Shown here in pieces: positions 57,461-64,000 of a stretch of DNA of 64,000 nt. This stretch comes from CAWCDJ01 sp963796485 (GTDB lineage: Bacteria; Acidobacteriota; Terriglobia; Bryobacterales; Bryobacteraceae). Where the stretch lies: assembly GCA_963796485.1 (NCBI GenBank), contig CAWCLV010000001.1:372001-436000 (forward strand), given 5' to 3'. The notes under the pieces were generated by a model. That model was not told the origin of the DNA. It was given only the letters and a program-made list of their open reading frames with translations, and ran no database searches. How positions within the stretch are numbered: position 1 is the stretch's first letter; each line of letters opens with the position of its first letter. The translations under genes and the position numbers were made by a program.

Positions 57461-58673
57461 ATTCTTATCCTAAGCAATTTCGAGGTTACGGTCGAGAAGC
57501 TGGTCTACGGCGGCGACGGCCTGGCGAGGCTGGATGGACGCGTGGTGCTCGCGCCGTTCGTCCTTCCGGGCGAGCGGATCCGCATGGAGCCGGAGCAGGA
57601 GAAGCCGGGGTTGCTGCGCGCCCGCGTCTCCGCGGTACTGGAGCCCGCGCCGGAACGCGTCGCCCCGCCGTGCCCGTATTTCGGACGTTGCGGCGGCTGC
57701 CATTACCAGCACGCGCCGTACGATTATCAACTGGCGGCGAAGCGCGCCATTTTGGCGGAGGAGTTGCGGCGTCTGGGCAAGATCGAGCCTCCGGGGGAGA
57801 TCGAAGTTGCCGCCGGCGAGCCCTGGGGTTACCGCAACCGGGTGCAACTGCACGTCCGCGACGGCCGCATCGGATATCGCGAAGCGCGGTCGCATAACCT
57901 GTGCGCCATCGAGAAGTGCCCCATTTCCTCGCCCGGAATCAACGAGAGCATCACGCAGTTGAACCGGATGGTTCGCGACCCGCGCTGGCCCCGGTTCCTG
58001 CGGTCGCTCGAAGATCTTCACGGATGAGCGCCAGGTTCAGTTAAACGTAACGGAAGCGGACCGCCCCGTGGCCCGCCGGTTTTTCGAGTGGGCGGCCGAA
58101 ATGATTCCGGGGCTCGTGGACGGCCCGCTCGACTACGGCGGCCGTTTCCGCGTGAGCCGGAACTCGTTCTTCCAGGTGAACCGGTTTCTTCTGGACAGGC
58201 TGGTCGAACTCGCGGTGGAGGGAGCCGCGGGGGAGACCGCGCTCGACCTTTACTCGGGGGTCGGGCTGTTCTCGCTGGCGCTGGGCCGCTCGTTCCGGGA
58301 GGTAATCGCGGTGGAGTCCGGCTCGGGAGCCGTGCGGGATCTCGAATTCAACGCGCAGCGGGCGGGGATGGCGAACGTCCGGGCGGAGCAGCGCAGCGCG
58401 GAGGAGTACCTCGCCGGGCTGGAACGGCCGCCGGATCTGGTCCTGCTCGATCCGCCGCGGACCGGGCTGGGCAAAGCGGTGGTCGCGCGCCTGGCGGAGC
58501 TGCAGCCGCGGCGCGTGACCATTGTCGCGTGCGATCCCGCAACGCTGGCGAGAGACCTCGCAGGGCTAATCGCGGCGGGCTATGAGATGGAGCGAATGGT
58601 AATGATCGACCTTTTCCCGCAAACGTTCCACCTGGAAACGGTAGTGCATCTCAAAGTGCCCAATGCCACTTAG
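57461..58673 (+). pseudogene. RumA/TrmA-family uracil-5-methyltransferase, frameshifted
   Basis: Two adjoining frames make one class I m5U methyltransferase. The first (to TGA at 58025-58027) has FEVTVEKLVYGGDGLARLDG, then the Fe-S cluster cysteines CPYFGRCGGC, with the fourth in CAIEKC. The second has FTDERQVQLNVTEADRPVAR, the SAM motif ALDLYSGVGLFSLALG, LLDPPRTGLG, the catalytic cysteine in VACDPATLARDLAGL, and FPQTFHLE. Removing one base near 58013 (CTCGAA then G then ATCTTC) joins them. No ATG, GTG or TTG lies in frame before 57542, so the start at 57461 is a guess. It is either a broken gene or a sequence error; the target would be U in rRNA or tRNA. Confidence 0.8.
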
Positions 58674-58717
58674 TTGCCGTGATACGGCGGATCAAGCGGC
58701 GACCCTGGTAGAGGCGT
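58674..58717. other. start of the gene-poor stretch before leuS
   Basis: The 318-base gap from 58674 to 58991 holds the winged-helix relic (58718-58867), about 50 bases with nothing recognisable, and the head-to-head repeat pair (58923-58990). This first piece shows nothing else. Confidence 0.5.
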
Positions 58718-58867
58718 TCAAGGGCGCAGCACCAGCCGATAGCGCCGGGAACGCGGCACCTTTTCGACAAGCCCTTTGGCACACAGCTTGGAAAGGTCAT
58801 AGCCGAACGATGCCGGCGAGTTAAAAGCCGGGTTATGGTGGCACTGCGCAACTGGCCACGTCGCCAT
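58718..58867 (-). pseudogene. relic of a winged-helix-like protein
   Basis: A 49-residue minus-strand frame (ATG 58865-58867 to TGA 58718-58720). It contains HNPAFNSPASFGYDLSKLCA then KGLVEKVPRSRRYRLVLRP. This matches the conserved YDLxKLxxKGLVxxVPxxRRYxL core of an uncharacterised family seen widely in this phylum. The upstream and downstream parts of that family are missing, so it is probably a leftover rather than a short gene. Confidence 0.5.
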
Positions 58868-58922
58868 TCTGGCTTCTGACTTCTGACTCCCACATCCCGC
58901 AGGGATATCAAGGGCGACAGGT

Positions 58923-58957
58923 AAGTGGCGCAGGCCTCCCGGCCTGCGCGGTTTTTA
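58923..58957 (+). repeat. dispersed palindromic repeat, forward copy
   Basis: AAGTGGCGCAGGCCTCCCGG then CCTGCGCGGTTTTT. It is paired head-to-head with the reverse copy at 58960-58990. Confidence 0.8.
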
Positions 58958-58959
58958 AA

Positions 58960-58990
58960 GGCGGGCAGGCCGGGAGGCCTGCCCCACTTA
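58960..58990 (-). repeat. dispersed palindromic repeat, reverse copy
   Basis: GGCGGGCAGGCCGGGAGGCC then TGCCCCACTTA read on the plus strand. With the previous copy it can form one large cruciform that ends one base short of the leuS stop codon. Confidence 0.8.
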
Positions 58991-58991
58991 C

Positions 58992-61431
58992 TTACCGCAC
59001 CACGAAGTTGACCAGCTTGTCCGGCACCGCGATGGTCTTCACCACCTGCTTGCCCTCCAGCAGCGGCTTCACTTTGTCATCCGCCAGAGCCAGCGCTGTA
59101 AGTTGTTCCCTGGCGGTCCCGAACGGCGCATAAATCCTGCCGCGGAGCTTGCCGTTCACCTGGATCACGATTTCGGCAAGGTCTTCTTTGGCGAGTTCGG
59201 GATCGAAAGCCGGCCAGCACTGGTGGAAGATCGGGCCTTCGTGTCCCGTCTCGGCCCAGATCTCCTGGGAGAGATACGGTGCGAACGGCGCCAGCATCAG
59301 CGCCAGTTTCTCCGCCACTTCCGAGACGACCCCGGCCGAGAGTTTGCCCTCCTCGGCATACAGCACGTTCACCAACTCCATGATCGAAGCGATGCAGGTG
59401 TTGAAGTGCCACCGGGTCTCGAAATCTTCCGTGATCTTCCGCAGGGTCTGGTGCATTTTGCGGAGAACCTGCCGGTCCGCTTCTCCTTCGGCGGAGCCCT
59501 GCCCGAGGTTGCGGGTAACGAAGCGGTAGACCCGTCCGAGGAAGCGATAGATGCCTTCGGCGCCTTCGAACCGCCAGTCCACTTCCTTCTCCGGGGGCGC
59601 GGCGAAGAGGACGAACATGCGGGCGGTGTCCGCGCCGAAGCGCTCCGCCAGCATGTCGGCGCTCACCACGTTGCCCTTGGACTTCGACATCTTGGCGCCT
59701 TCCGCGATCACCATCCCCTGCGTAAACAGGCGCTTCGCCGGCTCGTTGTTCCGGATGAGCCCGATGTCCCGCATCATCTTCGTGAAAAACCGCGAGTAAA
59801 TCAGGTGCAGGATGGCGTGCTCGACGCCGCCGATGTACTGGTCGATTTCGAACCAGTACGCGATCTTCGCCGGATCGAACGGCATGCGGTCGTTGTGCGG
59901 ATCGCAATAACGGTAGAAGTACCAGGACGAATCGATGAAGGTGTCCATGGTATCGGTCTCCCGCCGCGCGGCACCGCCGCATTTCGGGCACGCGACGTTG
60001 ACGAATTCAGGCACGTTCTCGAGAGGCGAGCGGCCGGCGCCGGTGATCTCGATCCGGTCCGGCAACACCACCGGAAGCTGGTCTTCCGGCACCGGCACTA
60101 CGCCGCATTGCGGGCAGTGAATCACCGGGATCGGCGTGCCCCAATAGCGCTGGCGCGAGATCCCCCAGTCCTTGATCCGGTAGGTGACCGCCGCGTTGCC
60201 GAAGCCGTGTTCCTTGGCGTAGGCAGACATGCGGCTGCGAGCCTCTTCGCCTGGAAGACCGGACCACGGGCCCGAGTTTTCGACGATTCCGTGTTCCGTA
60301 AACGCGTGCTGCATGCCCGGTTCGACGGCCAGTGTGCCGTCCACCGGACGAATCACCGGACGAACCGGAACGTCGTATTTCCGGCAGAACTCGAAATCGC
60401 GATCGTCATGTGCGGGAACCGCCATAATCGCGCCGGTCCCGTAGCCCATGAGGACAAAGTTGCCGATCCAGAGGGGCACTTTTTCGCCACTGAACGGGTT
60501 GACCGCGAAATGCCCCGTGAAAAATCCCTCTTTCAGAATGTCGCCCGGGTCGCGATTGGCGCGGTCGTCCACCATCGCTTTGGCGCGCGCCCGGCCTTCG
60601 TCATCGAGCAATTTCGCGTTGAGCGGATGCTCGGGGGCGAGAATCACACAGGTCGCGCCGTAGATGGTGTCGATACGGGTGGTAAACACACGCACCGGCT
60701 CGCCGGATTCCGCCAGGTGGAAATCCACCTCCGCGCCCTCGGAGCGGCCGATCCAGTTGCGCTGCATGGTGAGCACGCGCTCCGGCCAACCGCCTTCGAG
60801 TTGACGCATGTCGTCGAGCAGTTGATCGGCGTAGGCGGTGATTTTCAGAAACCACTGTTCCAGAGCCCGCTGTTCGACCGGCGTATCTTCGTGCCGCCAG
60901 CAGCATCCTTCGACTACCTGCTCGTTAGCCAGAACCGTCGCGCACTTCGGGCACCAGTTGACCAGCGCCTTTTTTCGATAGGCCAGGCCGCGTTCGAGCA
61001 TCTTCAGAAAGAACCACTGATTCCACCGGTAGTACTCGGGCTCGCAGGTGGAAACTTCGCGGCTCCAGTCGTAGCTGAAAGCGAAGCGGCGGTGGGTTTT
61101 CTTCATCGCCGCGATGTTCTGGAGCGTCCACTCGCGCGGCGGACGCTTGTTGGCGATGGCGGCGTTCTCGGCGGGAAGGCCGAAGGCGTCCCAGCCCATC
61201 GGGTGAAGCACGTTGAAGCCGCGCATCCACTTATACCGGGCCAGCGCGTCGCCGATCGAGTAGTTCCGAATGTGGCCGATGTGCAGGGTGCCGCTCGGGT
61301 AGGGCAGCATCTTCGAGCACGTAGTATTTGGGCCGCGAGGGGTCCTCGTCGGCCTTATACAAGTCCTGGTTCTTCCACTCTTCGTGCCACTTCAGTTCGA
61401 TATGGCTGTGGTCGTATGGCTTTTCCGGCAT
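58992..61431 (-). CDS. leuS: leucyl-tRNA synthetase, frameshifted near N-terminus
   Basis: Class I synthetase charging tRNA-Leu. The main frame (from 61310, 772 aa) begins MLPYPSGTLHIGHIRNYSIG with the HIGH signature. It carries the editing domain and the KMSKS motif in GMVIAEGAKMSKSKGNVVSA, and ends normally. The true N-terminus lies in another frame: ATG 61431, MPEKPYDHSHIELKWHEEWK to RPKYYVLE. The two meet at CTCGAAGATG, where one extra base (61311-61313) breaks what should read VLEMLPYPSG. An essential gene should be intact, so a sequencing error, a very recent mutation or recoding must be considered. The 3' end abuts a palindromic repeat pair. Confidence 0.88.
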
Positions 61432-61481
61432 AGCTGTCGATGGGGGCTAAATTCCATCGTAGCAAGATCGCCGGGCCGCAC

Positions 61482-62429
61482 TTATCGCTCGGGAGCGTAA
61501 TAGCCCGTCCGCGCATAGACCTGCAGCCGCGGAAACCCGTCCGGAACATCCAGCTTCACCTTGATTTTTCTGTACTTGCCGGCGGGCACATCGTCCGGCG
61601 GATAGTAGCCCAGAACGTATTCGTTGTGGATGGTCGTGCCGATGCGCGCGAAGGTCTGCTGCATGGCTCCCGGGTCGGAAATCAGGTACCGGATTCCGCC
61701 GCTCGCGCCCGCAAGGTCGCCCAGCAGTTCCGGCCCTTCGAGTTCTTCCGGGCTGTTGGGGTTCTGGAAAAGACAGATCGCGAAGATCTGGGTGTCGGCT
61801 TCGCGGGCCAGTTCCTCCAGCTCGTGCATCGTGTAGCGGCTGTTATTATCGCCTCCGTCCGAAACGATAATGAGGACTTTACGAGGATTGTGCGCTTTGG
61901 CGAGATGCGTAAGCGCCAGATAGGCCCCGTCGATGAGGGCGGTTTCGCCCTGCGGTTTGGTGAACATCAACGCATTGCGGATGTCGGCGAACCTCGAGGT
62001 GAAATCCTGAGCCAGAGCCACCCCGCTCGAAACCGTAACCAGGAAAGCCTCGTCCTCGGGATTCATCTCCTGAAACAATTCCCGCGGGGCTTCCCGCGCG
62101 ACTTTGAATTTGCTCTTCATGCTCTGGCTACAGTCGAATACCAGGCCTACGCTCACGGGGGCGTCCTGCTGTCCGAAGGCCACGATCGGACGTTGTTGCT
62201 TTCCGTCGAAGACCTTGAAGTTGTTGCGTTCGAGCCCGAGAACGTTGCGTCCGGTTACGTCCTGAACAGCTACCGGGACAAGTGTCATCGAGACATCGAC
62301 TTTGATGTTTGCGGAGCGGTTGGCCGCGCGTTGCGGCACATGGTCCTCCAGCAGCCGGGGTCCATCTCCCGCGGCGCTGATCATCGCTAGGGCGGCCAAA
62401 AGGCAAATAGAAGCTGCTAAGGTACGCAT
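61482..62429 (-). CDS. secreted VWFA-related domain protein
   Basis: 315-aa secreted protein of the acidobacterial VWFA-related type. Signal peptide MRTLAASICLLAALAMISAA, then a beta-rich domain (VPVAVQDVTGRNVLGLERNN). The VWFA core follows, with a MIDAS-like start (SVGLVFDCSQSMKSKFKVAR) and KVLIIVSDGGDNNSRYTMHE. It ends NEYVLGYYPPDDVPAGKYRK. DCSQS replaces the usual DxSxS, so metal binding is plausible. Function unknown. Confidence 0.85.
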   Translation of the reverse strand: MRTLAASICLLAALAMISAAGDGPRLLEDHVPQRAANRSANIKVDVSMTLVPVAVQDVTGRNVLGLERNNFKVFDGKQQRPIVAFGQQDAPVSVGLVFDCSQSMKSKFKVAREAPRELFQEMNPEDEAFLVTVSSGVALAQDFTSRFADIRNALMFTKPQGETALIDGAYLALTHLAKAHNPRKVLIIVSDGGDNNSRYTMHELEELAREADTQIFAICLFQNPNSPEELEGPELLGDLAGASGGIRYLISDPGAMQQTFARIGTTIHNEYVLGYYPPDDVPAGKYRKIKVKLDVPDGFPRLQVYARTGYYAPER

Positions 62430-62465
62430 CGTTATCTCTGGGTCGAGCGGCGCTACCCGGAGACT

Positions 62466-63341
62466 TTACACGCGCGTGGCCTTTGTACTAGGCTTGCCGG
62501 AGAGCGCCTTCAGAGTGTCAAGATTGCGACGATCGTCACCCGGATTTTGTACGGGCGTCTCCAGGATGAACGGCAGGTCGTGTAGTTTCGGATGCTTCAG
62601 GATGCGACGAAATCCCGCCTCTCCGATGCATCCTTCGCCGATATTGGCGTGCCGGTCCACACGAGAGCCGCGCGGCTTCTTCGAATCGTTGGCGTGGATG
62701 AGTTGAATGTGGCTCCATCCGAGGAGTTTCCCCGCCTGGCGCAGCGTATTTTCCAATCCGCGCTTGCCGGCAATGTCGAACCCCGCTGCCAGCAGATGAC
62801 AGGTATCCAGGCAGAAACCGACGGGCAGCCGGGTGCGATCGAGCGCGAGTTCGCGGATAGCGCGCAATTCCTCGAAACGGCAGCCGAGACTGCTGCCGCA
62901 GCCGGCCGTGTTTTCGAGCAGTACCATCAGTCGCCTGGAGCGGAAGCCCCTGGCCGCATCGCTCAAGCCTGCGGCGAAGGCGTCGATCGCCTGTTCCGGG
63001 GGATTCCCCAGGGCGCTTCCGGGATGAACTACAAGGAACTCAGCGCCGATTGCCGCCGCGCGTTCGAGTTCGCCCCGGAACGCTTCGATGGAACGGGAAC
63101 GCACCGTCAGGTCGGACGATGCCAGGTTGATCAGGTACCCCGCGTGAATCGCCAGGGGATGAAGATCGAAGCGTTTCCGGATCGCCCGAAGGCGCCGGAC
63201 CTGCTCGGGATCCACAGAGCCTCCTCGCCACATCCGGGGGCTCGCGGAGAAGATCTGGAAGGTGTTCGCTCCCAGTTCCGCGGCCTTGAGCGCCGCCTTC
63301 TCCAGGGAGCCGCCGGTGAAGGTGTGGATGCCGAGACGCAA
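62466..63341 (-). CDS. nfo: endonuclease IV
   Basis: 291-aa AP endonuclease of the TIM-barrel Nfo family, cutting 5' to abasic sites in base-excision repair. It has GIHTFTGGSLEKAALKAAEL, IHAGYLINLASSDLTVRSRS, the metal-binding HPGSALGNPPEQ and GFCLDTCHLLAAGFDI segments, and the end RHANIGEGCIGEAGFRRIL. It is encoded 7 bases after the small zinc-ribbon protein on the same strand. Together with the UdgX gene it gives this window two base-excision repair enzymes. Confidence 0.92.
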   Translation of the reverse strand: MRLGIHTFTGGSLEKAALKAAELGANTFQIFSASPRMWRGGSVDPEQVRRLRAIRKRFDLHPLAIHAGYLINLASSDLTVRSRSIEAFRGELERAAAIGAEFLVVHPGSALGNPPEQAIDAFAAGLSDAARGFRSRRLMVLLENTAGCGSSLGCRFEELRAIRELALDRTRLPVGFCLDTCHLLAAGFDIAGKRGLENTLRQAGKLLGWSHIQLIHANDSKKPRGSRVDRHANIGEGCIGEAGFRRILKHPKLHDLPFILETPVQNPGDDRRNLDTLKALSGKPSTKATRV

Positions 63342-63348
63342 CGCTTGT

Positions 63349-63579
63349 CTACAGTTTGGACACTTCGCCGCAGGCCGTGACTGTGCCGTTCACCGCCGCT
63401 TCCTTTCGCGGACGCGGCGCGGCCTGCGGTGCGGGACAGACGGAAGCATCCCAATCCACGGCGTACTCACGGAAACAGCGGGGGCAAACGTAGCGCCCGT
63501 GAATGGGCCACATGGCCTTTTCATGCATGGTCCTGCACCAGAGTCTGGAAAGCCAACTGAACATAACGCCCTTTTTCAA
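63349..63579 (-). CDS. small zinc-ribbon-like protein
   Basis: 76-aa protein. MWPIHGRYVCPRCFREYAVD contains CPRC, one half of a zinc ribbon; a second cysteine pair is not obvious (CPAP and CGEV follow later). GGAGGGGGG lies about 15 bases before ATG 63579. Methionines 6 and 18 are also possible starts. It leads the nfo transcript. Function unknown. Confidence 0.6.
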   Translation of the reverse strand: MKKGVMFSWLSRLWCRTMHEKAMWPIHGRYVCPRCFREYAVDWDASVCPAPQAAPRPRKEAAVNGTVTACGEVSKL

Positions 63580-63703
63580 CCCCCCTCCGACACGACCTCA
63601 AACTGCAGGCTCTACACCACCGCCTTCCGGAGTGCAATTGTGATGCCGCCAAGCCGGATACCCGGTAGTGAACTTCAGGCCGGATCCCGTTACAACTTTA
63701 CTA

Positions 63704-63731
63704 TTGACGGGCGCCGAATTAAACGTATAAT
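63704..63731 (+). promoter_or_regulatory. sigma-70-type promoter of the TetR gene
   Basis: TTGACG at 63704-63709 and TATAAT at 63726-63731, 16 bases apart: close to consensus and the clearest promoter in the window. Confidence 0.75.
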
Positions 63732-63733
63732 TT

Positions 63734-63745
63734 AAACAATTGTTT
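63734..63745. promoter_or_regulatory. operator palindrome of the TetR gene
   Basis: AAACAATTGTTT, a perfect 12-base palindrome (with near-symmetric TTA/TAA flanks) just downstream of the -10 box and 7 bases before the start codon. Its position is right for autorepression by the encoded TetR protein. Confidence 0.7.
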
Positions 63746-63752
63746 TAATCGT

Positions 63753-64000
63753 ATGATTGATACGAAGCACAGGATTCTGGACGCGGCGGAGCGGTTGATC
63801 AGCGAACACGGGTACGCGGCCACTTCGTTGCGGCAGATCATCGCCGAGGCGGGCGTCAACCTGGCCTCGGTTCATTACCATTTCGGGTCCAAGGAAGAGC
63901 TGCTGGACGAACTGGTGATGCGCAAGGCGGGTCCTGTGAACCAGGAACGGCTGGCCATGCTCGACAAGGCGGAGCAGTCGGGTGGCGGCGCTACGCTGGA
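63753..64000 (+). CDS. TetR-family transcriptional regulator, cut by window end
   Basis: The first 82 residues of a TetR-type repressor: HRILDAAERLISEHGYAATS, then LRQIIAEAGVNLASVHYHFG and SKEELLDELVMRKAG. This is the helix-turn-helix domain with its usual YHFGSKEEL end. The ligand-binding part lies beyond the window, so the effector is unknown; such genes often sit beside a pump or enzyme they control. The promoter and palindrome just upstream suggest autorepression. Confidence 0.85.
   Translation, partial: MIDTKHRILDAAERLISEHGYAATSLRQIIAEAGVNLASVHYHFGSKEELLDELVMRKAGPVNQERLAMLDKAEQSGGGATL

Noticed and set aside
59103..61433. 776-aa open frame antisense to leuS
   Set aside because: Shadow of leuS; the conserved synthetase motifs are all on the minus strand.

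Overview
This is 64 kb of GC-rich, densely packed bacterial chromosome. The best guess is an Acidobacteriota of the Solibacter/Bryobacter type. Supporting this are a VWFA-related secreted protein, a relic C-terminus of a large FtsX-like permease, many TPR proteins, two TonB-type proteins, and a tgt-yajC-secD-secF block. The assignment is inference from gene content. I saw no rRNA, tRNA, CRISPR array or prophage.

Layout. 36-8522: a tightly coupled plus-strand operon with one GT4 and four CgeB-like glycosyltransferases, a histidine phosphatase, a sugar nucleotidyltransferase, a CmoB-like methyltransferase and a glycosidase-like protein whose TIM barrel reads in circularly permuted order. Most junctions are ATGA or TGATG overlaps, so it looks like one surface-glycan or glycolipid pathway. 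8538-14248: an MFS carrier, a phosphoribosyltransferase/hydrolase/DUF2267 trio, a membrane protein, a permease relic and an M48 protease. 14477-25093: tgt, yajC, secD, secF, then tonB-exbB-exbD-exbD-TPR lipoprotein, then relA/spoT and a DUF971 protein. This is housekeeping tRNA modification, protein export, envelope energisation and stringent response. 25342-32476: a second TonB protein, leucyl aminopeptidase, a HEAT-repeat protein and aconitase. 32480-37157: a GC-rich minisatellite and a two-permease/HlyD/ATPase export system.

37273-38611 is a complete IS4-type element inserted in a dispersed palindromic repeat; its transposase changes frame near the end. 38787-44745: small secreted or membrane proteins, cyclophilin, a TPR protein, miaA and a large TPR protein. 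44817-46608: a truncated-haemoglobin/ankyrin fusion, an orphan gene, and a decayed duplicate of a transporter 3' end. 46578-58673: two transporters, a UdgX-type uracil-DNA glycosylase, an atypical AroE, a tesA/ybbA/ybbP-like block, an M28 peptidase, an MFS exporter and a frameshifted RumA/TrmA-like methyltransferase. 58674-64000: a relic of a winged-helix gene, a head-to-head repeat pair, a frameshifted leuS, a VWFA protein, endonuclease IV, a small zinc-ribbon protein and the start of a TetR regulator behind a clear promoter and operator palindrome.

The most interesting items are the permuted glycosidase in the glycosyltransferase operon, the haemoglobin-ankyrin fusion, frameshifts in leuS and the RumA-like gene at the same 10-base sequence, TACAAT/TATAAT boxes 6-9 bases before several start codons (possible leaderless mRNAs), and the dispersed palindrome family that was hit by the IS.
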